64,000 nucleotides of DNA from Paracyclopina nana (lineage: Eukaryota > Arthropoda > Copepoda > Cyclopoida > Cyclopettidae): positions 16,802,001-16,866,000 of the forward strand of contig JAGUCH010000001.1 of the NCBI GenBank assembly GCA_019096065.1, written 5' to 3'. Of this stretch, positions 50,401 to 60,504 are shown piece by piece. A program made the translations under genes and the position numbers. How positions within the stretch are numbered: the stretch's first letter is position 1; each line of letters opens with the position of its first letter. The notes beneath the pieces are model-generated. The model saw nothing but the letters and a program-made list of their open reading frames with translations. It ran no database searches and was not told where the DNA came from.

Positions 50401-53400
50401 ACTTGCCAAAGATTTTGATTGACTTCCAATTCAAGGATCGGAAAACGAAGGAGGTCATTACAAAGAAAGGGTTGACAAAGTATCCTCGAAAGAACTTCAA
50501 CAAACGGAAATTCGAAATAATCTCTGAGTGGACCTATACGACGTTAGAAGAGATATACAATTATCACTTGAAAGTGCATGGAAAAGAGGCAGTTTCAGGA
50601 CCATTTCATGTTGATTTCGATCTGAGCATCGATGGAATACCTGTCACTGTTGCTGGCATCGACAAGGTCAATGTGGCGTGCATCAGATTTACTGACTGCT
50701 CCAAGAATATCTATGTGTTCGCAATGCATAAATACAGGTAAATTAAAATTGAAATAAACATGATTCATTTAAGAATCGCTTGTTTTCAAGGAAAGGGACG
50801 GATCAATGTATCTCAAAGTTGATATCTGTTTTGGTTGATGAGGCTTTGGAGAAAGGTTTTTACCTTGGTGTGATCATTGCAGATGCACCCATGAGGGCAT
50901 TGTTAAAGTGCCTGAAAGGACACTCGGGATTCTGTAGTTGCGACATGTGCTATGCAGTTGGTGAAAATGCCAATTCAAATAAGACGAAGAAAAGAAGTAA
51001 TGTTGATGAATCGGAAAACATTCAAGCAAACTTCAAGAAGTTAAGTGGACTCCCAGAGAAGAAGCCTTTTGAGAAAAAAAGAGGAAACATTGTATACCCG
51101 GCTAACACATTAAAATACGAACGACGATCTCACGCTGAATGGTTGGAAGCGGTTAAATTCATCAACGAGCATGATGGCCAATTTTCAGACGCGAAAACGT
51201 TCGGAGTCAAGGGAGAATCAGTGTTTCTTCGGTTACAAAATTTCGATATTGTGAAGGATTTCCCACAAGAACCAATGCACTTAATTTCGTTAGGTGTTGC
51301 TCGAGCATTAATTTATTTAATGCTCGACTTTAAGGGAGCATCAGAATTGCCACAAAGGATACTCTCAATTCTTGAAAGGTACAACTTTATAACTTATGTA
51401 CAAGTAAAAGAGCATACTAATTACAAAGTAAATCCATAGGTTCGATGAGATATGGACTAACACTCAGTTGCCCTCGGAGTTCTCTCGAAAACCACGTGAA
51501 TTGACAAAGTGTCTGAAGCATTTGAAGGGAGAAGAATTCTTGGCGATCACTACTGTAGCTTTCCTTCAGTGGGCCGAAGTGTTTGAAGGAGAAAGATTCC
51601 AAGAGCAGAGAAAATTATTCATCATGTTTGCATACCTTGTGAAAGCAGCATTGTTGGATGAAAAGATGATACGAATGTTTAACGAGTTGGTCAATGTTCA
51701 AGCCATGCATGCGGAATGGTACACGCTCTTTGAAAAGGTCTTCAAAAAAGAAAAATGTAGCTTCAACATCCATGCATTTTCACACCTGTGGGAAGTAAGA
51801 AGAATGCATTCATTAGATGATATATCAGCAGAACCTTTTGAGGACTGTTATGGTCATTTGTTGCTACACCTTAACAGCAACACAGATTCTTACTGTAAGC
51901 AAGCGATGCAAAAAGCATTCATTAGAAATTTGAGAGACCATTACTGCAGGCGAACTGTCAGAATCACTCCAAGAGAAGGTCGAAAAAATAGCAATGACTC
52001 CATGATATTTGCTAATGATTTTGAATTCTACGAAGTCATTGATGATGATATTTGGACCTACAAATGTCACAAAATTCAAACGAGTCGGTACACTTCCGTG
52101 GATGTTCCAAGTCTTGATTTCGAAGCAATTGGTGTGAGAAAGTTTGGAGGAGTCATCATCACAGAAGAACTCATCGAAATACCAAAACCACATGTTATTG
52201 GGAAGGCAGTTGTCATTGGGAACATAATCAATGCTATCTCATTCCAAACCTTATATATGTAAGCCATCATTTTAATACTTGAATTATAAACGCAATATAC
52301 TCGAATCATTAAATATTCGTTACTTATTCAACAAATAAAAAAAGCGAGCTTAGGAACAAAAAAAAAATGTTTCACAAAAATTATGATTATTTAGCCAATC
52401 GAATGATTAATGATTGAAATAATAATTTATACATGAATATTTAACGATTAAAATAACAACGCAATTGTATTGAGAGATCAGTAAATAATCAATATTGAAA
52501 TATAGCTATGAAAAATATAAATGATTTTTAATTGATCATTCAGTAAAGATACTTGGCAGAATATGAAACGATATAAAAACTAACGATTATTAACCAACAC
52601 ATCGGTAAATAATCAATATTGAAATATAGCTATGAAAAATATAAATGATTTTTAATTGATCATTCAGTAAAGATACTTGGCAGAATATGAAACGAAATAA
52701 AAACTAACGATTATTAACCAACACATCGGTAAATAATCAATATTGAAATATAGCTATGAAAGATATAAATGATTCTTAATTGATCATTCAGTAAAGATAC
52801 TTTGCTGATTATTTAACGATAAAAAAACTAACGATTATTAAGTGACTCATCGGTAAATAATCATTAATGATTCTTTAATTTTAACAAATTTACCGAGTAT
52901 TCGTTAAAGAATCAGTTAACGAAAACTTCTCGATTGTTTCAAATTTGGAATTCGGGAAAAATTCGGTCTCGAATCGGGAAGCAATGTTCTCGTGGGGGTC
53001 ATTGTAGAACGGCTCCGGATTGATGTCCAGCTGGATCTCTGCGGATCTCTGCTTGATCAGGCCGGGAGCATCCTGCATTATGCTCGACATTGGGAGATTG
53101 TCATGCGCGGGTGGGGGCGAGCCCAGGCTCGGGTAGGGCGAGGGCAGCATCAGTGGGCTGTTGGGGCTCGACTTCATGATGCTCAGATCCAGCTCGGTTT
53201 CGTTGCCTTTTTCGAGGCAATCTTGCCTTTTCAGCAAAAATCGACTCCTCTTCGTAGGAGTTGTGGATCGCCGACCATCAAGGCCGCCGCCTGCAGGATC
53301 TGGACTCCTGCATGATCCTGCAGCCTCAGATTCGCTCCTGGACAATGAGGCTGGGACCTCCCCTGCAGATTGGGTTCGGCCCAAGGTCCTCGTGGGCCTC

Positions 53401-55530
53401 GGAACGGCCAGGGAGGATCCTATGGATGATTGCAAATTGATCGTCGTCACATTGGGATCTTCCACGCTCTGGCTCATACTCATGCTGTTCTGCCTTTCTC
53501 CACTTGACCCAGTGGACTCCAAATGCTATAATCGTATTCATTGTGTGATTGTAGGATATGATTGTAGAGGTTGTACGCGTATACGTACCTTGCTGGAGGA
53601 GCTGTGGTACTCAGAGCCTCCAGAACTCTTATTGGATCCTCCGGATCTGGAGGATCTCGCTGAGAAGAGCTCGCGTTTCTTCTTGGCCACTATGGTCCCG
53701 GGGGTAGCCCCACCCCCGCCCGCAGCAGCCCTGGCCCCACCTCCATCTGTGGAGGAGGAGCTTTGGCGTGAAGGGGAAAGGTGTATGGCTGGTGGGGAAG
53801 AAGATCTCAAGTGACTTGGGGAGCGATCGTCCTCTATGGAATTGCCTCTCTCTGCAGCAAAATTGACCATTTATGATGGGCATTAGAATAAGAAAATGAA
53901 TTCTTAATTATACCGCTGCTACTCCCCCCACCGGACATTCTTCGGAACTTTTTTCGGAATTGCAGTCTGGTCGGGCTGAGTGGGGGTGATGGAGCGTTCC
54001 GTTTGGTCACTGATGACGTCGAAGGGATCGCACCTGACATGGATTCAATGGAATACTGTCTTGACTCAACCGAAGGTTGTCTCGGAGAATGTGTCCTGTT
54101 TGCGCAAAAAACATTAATGAACTATTTTTGACAGAAAACACTCACAAAAATATTTGATTCACACCTGATATACATTGACACAATATGCTCTACAGCTTAC
54201 ATAAATTATGCTTTGCACGACGGCATAAGTAAATCTAAGAAAGAACGAATTTGCTTTTAAGTGAGCTTTTGCATTTCTCAATTGCGAATTTTTTATGCTC
54301 AATATCAACGAGTATATTATGTCAAATAACGAGAAGGCTTGATTAGAGTAAAAGCCCTGTTTAAATATAAATTTCAAAGCATATACGTATAGTATACGTA
54401 TATTACTGAAGCAAAAGTGTTTTTCCTTGTGACAATGGAGAATGTGCTTGTTAACGAGAAGGCTTATATAATCATAGCTGTGAGTAAAAGGTGTTTTTAC
54501 CTGTTGAAATACTCTGGCAATGATTCGGTAGACAATTGTCTGGATCCAACTGAATGTTGAGATGGCACAGAAAGAAGGCGCGAAGATGAGTACGAGGTCG
54601 AGGCCATGAGGCCTCTCCGACTGAGGCTGCCAGAATTGGATAAAAGGCCTCCCATTGACTCGGAGAACTTTTCGGCCAACCCTTTGATTTGCAGCGTCTC
54701 AGCTGTCTGCAGGGAGAAAGGATAATGGTTTTAGGCTACTTGAAACGAAACATGTTTTCAACCTTATGGAAGTGGCTTTCACCTGAGCTCTCTTTCATTT
54801 GACATAAAATACTACAACAATACACTGTGCCAAAACAATTCCACAACTATCTAGCCTCTTTTGTTTAAAGTAAAAAAACCAGTCAGCATTATTCCTTTCT
54901 CAATTTGCAGTTGCCGTTTAGGCCTTTTTACAGGCACAAAAGTAAATAATTGTGCGTGACTCGTAAATAGTATAAAACCTATGCAGAGCATAGCATAATA
55001 ATAAAACAATTATTATGCATGGCCCTCAATTGTGGAAAATCAATACAACATGGTAAAAGCTAGGCCTTCCCATTGCCAACTGTGCTGTATCCACTCTTAA
55101 GTACCTTTAAAATGTCGGGAAGCTTTTCTGAAGAGACATTGACAATGCCGTTATACATGAACTGCACCACGGTCTGGAGATCCTCAAAGCTGACATCCTT
55201 GAGGATGACAATCGGGTGTTGGCATGGGTTCACGCTGAACAGCGATTGGAAGTAATCAGAGCAGGCTGATAAGAGCATTTTGTGGGCTTGCAAATGCTTT
55301 CCCTCAGCTGCCAAAGTGACATCCACCAAGGTCTCCGTGTTGTACAGCCCCGTGAACACTGACACCAAATTCACTGGATGATTGTTCCACCTGCGATGAT
55401 GAAATTATTCACGTTTTGCTTACATAGATTTTCAGCTAAAGCATTCAACGCACCTGAGTGAAAAGTACTGGGGTGTGGCCTTCGCGGCCCCGCCCCCTGC
55501 ACCAGAAGAAGCACTTGTCTTACTTGCCAT
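44469..55530 (-). CDS. BTB protein with piggyBac-type zinc ribbon, last exon split by element B
   Basis: Exons in minus order: 55530-55454, 55390-55105, 54706-54501, 54095-53914, 53851-53589, then a last exon 53525-52998 plus 45047-44469 interrupted by element B. With the element removed the frame is intact at 706 aa and reads FYNDPSSANCPPP across the junction. The N-terminal BTB domain (FSLRWNNHP, VDVTLAAEGKHLQAHKMLLSACS, TAETLQIKGLAE) is of the Broad/Tramtrack/Lola class, so a nuclear transcription regulator is likely. A long Ser/Pro-rich middle follows. The end is a zinc ribbon (CNYCWNTT, YHCPDCQANLC, CFQAYHEAL) resembling the C-terminal Cys domain of piggyBac transposases. As assembled, the frame enters the element and stops at 52890. 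Confidence 0.87.
45050..45869. repeat. Element B left subterminal region
   Basis: 820 bp of very AT-rich sequence with the motif CGATTATT (45117-45124), related ATTATTTAACGAT words, and many TTGATT/AATCAT words. Non-coding. Confidence 0.6.
45870..48963 (-). CDS. Element B accessory protein (919 aa, function unknown)
   Basis: Seven exons in minus order: 48963-48678, 48617-47698, 47640-47297, 47242-46963, 46909-46625, 46572-45988, 45929-45870. The frame is intact to the stop at 45870. The N-terminal segment precedes an alpha-helical charged region with heptad-like repeats (about 320-410). The block LGYTMAEKEAIAMKIITRVFPID matches the element A protein, and at least two introns (after FCRIQD and after VVGDTQ) fall at the same place and phase as in A. 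A Ser/Arg-rich region contains an imperfect AASEAPSR repeat. The C-terminus is basic then acidic. Family not recognised; it is probably an element-encoded DNA-binding or regulatory protein. Confidence 0.78.
48964..49200. promoter_or_regulatory. Element B divergent promoter region
   Basis: 237 bp between the two outward start codons. Carries one AATAATCG (49158-49165), the reverse complement of the CGATTATT motif, 36 bp before the transposase ATG. GC content is higher than in the element ends. Confidence 0.5.
49201..52262 (+). CDS. Element B TNP2-like transposase (963 aa)
   Basis: Four exons (49201-49980, 50037-50737, 50791-51378, 51440-52262) join without a break. A basic N-terminus (KLRARIYRERKRKMEQ) precedes an acidic region. 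The catalytic core contains FDLSIDGIPVTVAGIDKVNVA, VIIADAPMRALL, a Cys/His motif LKGHSGFCSCDMC, QEPMHLISLG and ISAEPFEDCYG. These match animal TNP2/CACTA-like transposases in order and spacing; the Asp of IADAP and the Glu of SAEPFE are candidate catalytic residues. It differs from the element A protein across most of its length. No stop or frameshift is seen. Confidence 0.87.
52263..52997. repeat. Element B right subterminal region with 124-bp tandem repeat
   Basis: Three full copies of a 124-bp unit, starting at GTAAATAATC (52481, 52605, 52729) with a partial fourth at 52853. Copies carry TAACGATTATT, the element B motif (CGATTATT at 52584, 52708, 52832). The last 130 bp are unique and end in the inverted terminus. 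Confidence 0.85.
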
Positions 55531-56951
55531 CGTGATGACTCAATGGCCTGATTGCAGTAGGCAACTTCTTTCTCGTCATCAATGACGTCAACAGGAATTG
55601 TTTACTTGCTAGCCTGACTCTTATCAAAAGTAGCATAGCCTTTATCAGGGCAAAACGCAGAAATGGGCTTTCTCTTTCTTGGGCAAATGTAGGTGAAATG
55701 CAGAAATCTTGATTATTTCAATGTTGCCTCAATTTCACGGTCAAGATGATACTGAAGTGCTGTCGTTTGTCGTCGTCAAAGGAGCCTCCTTGGCCTTGAA
55801 GGCCACGAACTCTCGCGGGAAAGGTTGCAGGCAGCGCCCTCTTGCGGCCAATCGGGGCAACACCTGATAAGAAATGAAGGCTGCTTTGGCCTTTCTCATA
55901 CTACTTCTACATCCACATAGTACACTATATATACAAGTTGCACAATTAAGCTCTCTTTATACAAGGTGTAGTATACAAGAGCTTACTAAAAAGAGAAAGC
56001 AGATTGACAGCTCAAAAATTGGAACAGTTACACCCTAATTTTTAAATGGATCTAAAATACAACGTTTAGAAAGCTGGGTTAAACTATAGGCATTGTTGGT
56101 GCATTTTCCTTGATGAACAGATGCTATCCTTAGTTGTTCAGTAGCTTATATACGTATATGTCAGGGCTGCATAAGGACTTTTGTTGCTTCAAAGGAAGAA
56201 AGAGCTGCTTCGCGGCTGCTGCAGCTTAGTAGCTCTCTTTTTTTTAGTAAGCCAGAGCAAGCAAGCAACACTTGACGTTTGGCAGTGATACCAGACCTGC
56301 ACATTTCTCACCACGAATAGAGCTAATACAACTTCTTCCAATTTTACTTAGCAATTGAATACGAATTCATCTACTAAAGTTAAATCGAAGCTACTTTTGC
56401 ATAAATGCGCATAATTCTTGTTTCCCTACTATACCTAATAAAAAAAGCAGTTTTATCTCCCACATTGCCTTGAAAAGGGCAAATATAAGCTATTAAGCGT
56501 ATGATTTGTGGCGGAAAAGGTTGCGCGAGTGTACAATTTTTTAAGGTTTCATTATGTATTTTTGGCTACCAGCTTTAACTAGTAATCAAAAGTGCTCTTT
56601 AAAGGCCAGAACAATTCGAATTGCTTGATTTAAAAAAGGTCACTGAAATGTGGAACGCTATTATCATTTACGTCATGACAAAAGCCGACATCAGATTTTG
56701 AAGAAGGAAAACGAGGCTTCTAATGCCCAATAAATAGGTTGCAATATTAAGTTAGGAAATTCTGGCATATTATAGATCTCGCTTCACATCGTTATTTAGC
56801 TACCTTTCATAGGCTCATGTAAAGGAATTTATTTTTAAACTTCATTAGGGAGGAGAATACTCAGATTTCATCAAATTGCATAGAAGCCTAAAATTGATCT
56901 TCTCAGCTGGTTATCTCCCAAACAATCTGGTTGGCATAGCTAATAAAGAAT
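55531..56951. other. Intergenic region upstream of the BTB gene
   Basis: About 1.4 kb. Promoter of the minus-strand BTB gene and 3' region of the cuticle gene (candidate minus-strand poly(A) signal at 56828-56833). No ORF, repeat or RNA gene recognised. Confidence 0.45.
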
Positions 56952-57612
56952 CTAATGCTTTTTAACTTCTGGCCTCACAGCCTCGCTATTTGACCTCGCT
57001 GCTCTTTGTCTGTCCTCTTCTTGAGCATACTTGATTTGTGCTGCGACAGCTGCCCTCTGTTCGGGGAATGGAATTTCAACTGGTTTGGGCAGGTGGGCCC
57101 CAGAAGCCCTGTAGCCATTTTCGTCAGCCACCCAATTGACCTCATAAGTGAGGCCATCAGCACCGATATATTGATACGAGCCTCGCATCACCAGGACTTC
57201 GGCATCTCCCAGCTTTTTCATGGTGCCCACAGCCTCTTGTTTGATGCCATTTTCAGTCTCAAAGCTGTAGTCGTAAGCTCCACTATTGACTGGGGAATTG
57301 TAGACTGACCTCACTATGCCAATTGGCCTGGACTTTTGTTGCTGAGGCTCGTAGCTTGGCTTCGAGGCTGCTTCTGGAGTGGCTTGTGCATATTGGCTTT
57401 GCCTAGGTGTGCGAATTACCAATTGGGAGTTTTTGGCCTCGACAGCATCGGAGGTTGCTGTCACAACTTGCAGCAAGGCTTTTTCTGGGGCAACATGTTG
57501 GGGTCGAGCCAGGACTGACCCAACGCAAAACATAATGAGTACCTTCAAAATCAAATAGTTAAATGATTATTTTTTTTATATAGGTGATTTAGGAGAAACT
57601 TACTGTTTTCAT
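56952..57612 (-). CDS. RR-type cuticle protein (chitin-binding 4)
   Basis: Exon 1 is 9 nt (57612-57604, MKT), exon 2 is 57542-56952, total 199 aa. A tiny first exon encoding the start of the signal peptide is typical of arthropod cuticle genes. Signal peptide VLIMFCVGSVLA is cut before RPQHV. The Rebers-Riddiford domain spans about residues 100-160: YDYSFETENGIKQE, then GSYQYIGADGLTYEVNWVADENG and GAHLPKP, the chitin-binding consensus of the RR-1 type. The protein is secreted by epidermis into the cuticle. A TATA box lies about 85 nt upstream of the ATG. Confidence 0.93.
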
Positions 57613-58645
57613 TATGAAAAACTTTTTTTGAGGTTGTTCCTTGATGCTTGAATAACTTTGGGCACTATGAGAAATTCCCAAAAGAAAAGGGCCTTATATA
57701 CTAGTTAGCCACTGGAATCTTGAAGATGGTCAAACTTGATTAGGGAAAAAAACGTCGTGAACCTTACTCCCTATAATATACCAGAGGTTTCTCATTGTTT
57801 TTACCTGCATGAATTTTGTATGCATAGCCAAAATTAGGTGCTCTGGAGGCCAAAAAATAATCTCAGTTGGTGATTCTCTCAACAAGGCAAAGCTGATTAA
57901 TTAACCATAGCCTGTATAGAGCAGGTTGATTTCTGGGGAAAAAATTCCGTTTTTTATGCGCGGATCAGGTCATGTTCCGATTGTTTTTCATGCACCGATC
58001 AAACAGACTTTGACCAAAGTGTACTGTGTGATCTTAATAACACCCTTCCTTGCTCTCGCAGTACATTTTTTGGCTTGATGACAGCTCTGTTTATTCTTAA
58101 ATTGTCTCAATACTATTTCGTCTGTCAGTAGCACAAATGCTTAGTGCCAAACGTAACCTTTTTTCTTGGAAGATCAGGAGACAAAATGACCTGAGTGCAA
58201 TACTACGGTATTTTTTAAGAATTCAAATTTATCACTTATCTGCTGCAAGTCTGCAACCTTGAAACTGCTGCTCATAGTTTTTCTTGCAAAATATCCAGCC
58301 TTTTCCATTTCGTCTGAACTGCTCATAACTTATTATGGTGAGCACAGCGGTACTCGTACTTTTTACTAATGATGCTATTATCCTTGATTATTTCAAAAGA
58401 TGCAAAAAATTGGATTGGAAAAATAATTCATCTTGACAATTTTTCCATCACTTTACCACAGTGTGCAGCAGCGCAGGAGAAATTGTAAAAAAGATGTTAT
58501 TTTCGACTGTTGCGGCGGCCAGGTTTTATCTTATGGCCATTGCCATTGTATGTTCATTAAAATGCTCAAATAGTAGGGCGAAAATGCTGCTGCGCATTTG
58601 GTATAAATTGGGTTTGATGCTAGCCGAAGGTAACACAGTGACAAA
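57613..58645. other. Divergent intergenic region of cuticle and SDR genes
   Basis: About 1.0 kb holding both promoters. TATA box of the cuticle gene at 57694-57700; nothing else recognised. A 62-codon ORF at 58461 overlaps the SDR start out of frame. Confidence 0.5.
57694..57700 (-). promoter_or_regulatory. TATA box of the cuticle gene
   Basis: TATATAA on the minus strand, about 82-88 nt upstream of the ATG at 57612, the right place for transcription start roughly 55 nt before the start codon. Strongly expressed cuticle genes commonly have TATA boxes. Confidence 0.6.
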
Positions 58646-59976
58646 ATGACGATTCTCGTGACTGGAGGTTGCGGTTTTGTGGGGACAGCAATTGCAAAAT
58701 TCCTCAGCAATTATGAGGAAGCTACGCAAAAAGTGGTGCTGTTCGATGTGAACCCACCAGAGCAGATGGATGAATTAGGAAATGTCACTTTCATCAAAGG
58801 AGATATCACGAGCAGGCAAGACCTCATGTCGGCCTTTAGAGGCCGCCAAGTCGAGGCTGTCATCCACGTGGCAGGATTTGGCCTTGCTGGCACTTCCAAC
58901 TTGCCAGCCTTTGACGACACAACGCAAAAGGTCAACGTGGATGGTACGCAATTTGTCATTGACGCATGTTTAATGCACAACGTGAAAGCCCTAGGTAGTT
59001 ACGTAATAACCACGTGTACTTTGGCGCTCGCGCAATTAAAACAGCGTTTTGCTCTAGTTTTCACGAGCACTGTCAATGTGGTGTTCCAAGGCAAGGAGAT
59101 CGTGGATGGCGACGAAAAAACGCATCAGTGGGTCAAATCTGGGCACTTGGACTTTTACTCGAAAACGAAGCAGATGGCTGAAAAATGGTGATTAACGTGA
59201 ATGGCACGAAAGGCGCTGATGGCATGGCAACCTTGAAAACCTGCGTATTAAGGTAAAACTGCTCATTTCTCTCTTCCTTTTCCCCTAATATGACGCGCAA
59301 TAGCGCATTTAGGAAACAAAAATCCTAATAATTTGGAGGAGAATGAGTGAAGGTTACATTTTTCCTCGTTTTTCCCATTATCATAGGATGGGGGAGTGTA
59401 TGGGCCACGCGAAAAGACAATCCTGGCACGGTCACTCTATCTGATGTCTTCCAAGCTGGGATATTTGTCGTTTTGCCATCGACAGGATCTCAAGATTGAC
59501 TTCTTACACATCGACAATGCAGTCCAAGGCCACGTCAAGGTACCTAGTTGCTCAATTAGAAAGTCCTTCAGCAGCATCATGCTATGTTTTATTAAAAGGC
59601 CACAGAGAAACTCTTGGAGAATTGCGAGAAAACATGCGGGCAAATCTTCTACATCACTGATGGAAATCCCACCAATTTATTCTTCTTTTTGGACCCTCTC
59701 CATTCGATTTTGAAGCCAAGTGCACAACATTGCCCACCAGCTCCTCACATGCCACCAAAGCTCACCATCTCCACTGCCATAGTATTCAACAGTCTCTCCA
59801 GGCTCCTGGGCAAGAAGTACAGGCTGCCATTTTGGGGCTTCACCTACATGGAGTCGTACAAGATCAACGTGAGCCACTTCTTCTCCATAGCCAAGGCTCG
59901 AGAAATCTTGGGTTACCAGCCACGTGTCATCACACGAGCAGATTGGCAGATAATTCTGGCCTCGTTGCAGACATAG
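58646..59976 (+). CDS. 3-beta-HSD/SDR42E-like short-chain dehydrogenase, two frame breaks
   Basis: Exons 58646-58994, 59058-59252, 59387-59539 and 59599-59976 give about 358 aa if two single bases are restored. The N-terminus MTILVTGGCGFVGTAIA is the TGGxGxxG NAD-binding motif. VFTSTVNVV and YSKTK (the YxxxK catalytic pair) follow, then CVLRMGGVYGP and FYITDGNP, matching the 3-beta-hydroxysteroid dehydrogenase/SDR42E family. The frame breaks at the A5 run 59181-59185 (AEKMVI expected) and at the G5 run 59390-59394 (MGGVYG expected). Both are -1 shifts at homopolymers, so consensus errors are as likely as pseudogenisation. The substrate is unknown; relatives act on steroids. Confidence 0.82.
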
Positions 59977-60504
59977 CTAACTTTAATCAAGTATTCCTAC
60001 CTAAATGATCTAGAAAGAAAATATACCATTATTACCAGTTAAATTTGTATTTTTTACATCATTCTTCAAGTAAAAATAGTCACCGTACCCTAGCTAAGAA
60101 GGGCATTTCTAAAAGTTTGAAAGATCATTCCTTACTTCAAAACTTAGCTATCACAAATATTTGCGCATCGCCAACAAAGCAATGACATAATTATCAAACA
60201 ATAGCGTAGCTCCTCAAAGCTGATAAAGGCTGGAATCGAAGGTGAGCTGAAAAATTAATATAGGAAATAAACCTCGTTTCAAAAATAGAGTAATTGTATT
60301 CGTACAATGGCACTTTAAATGATCTACCGTACATTTAATGAAAAAATAACATTATTACTGCTAATAATCGCTATTATTGTGTGGTTGAGTCTTGTTTGAA
60401 CTTCGTCGGCTACGCTCATATAGCAATCGTAGCCAAGCTGTTGAGAGTAAAAAGAGAACGTCTTTTTTGCAAGTGAGCACGAACAAGGTTGTATCACAGA
60501 ATTT
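59977..60504. other. Intergenic region between convergent SDR and EGFR genes
   Basis: 528 bp, AT-rich, no ORF. Contains the 3' UTRs of both neighbours; no clear poly(A) signal was identified for the EGFR gene. Confidence 0.5.

Larger units (their letters stand above)
45050..52997. mobile_element. Element B: 7.9-kb TNP2/CACTA-like DNA transposon, apparently intact
   Basis: Ends CCCCACGAGAAC (45050-45061) and its inverse (52986-52997). GT (45048-45049 and 52998-52999) flanks both sides; because the ends are G/C runs, a 4-bp duplication GGTC with 3-C ends fits equally well. Same two-gene divergent plan as element A, but the genes are only moderately similar, so this is a distinct family. Both B genes are open without frame breaks, so it may be autonomous. 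It is inserted inside a coding exon of the BTB gene with clean junctions, suggesting a recent insertion. Confidence 0.9.

Noticed and set aside
45047..53000. 4-bp target duplication GGTC for element B
   Set aside because: Fits B with 3-C ends, but element A fits only a 2-bp duplication with 4-C ends, so I preferred 2 bp; the choice does not alter the restored host frame.
53161..53814. 217-codon plus-strand ORF
   Set aside because: Antisense shadow of the Ser/Pro-rich BTB exon.
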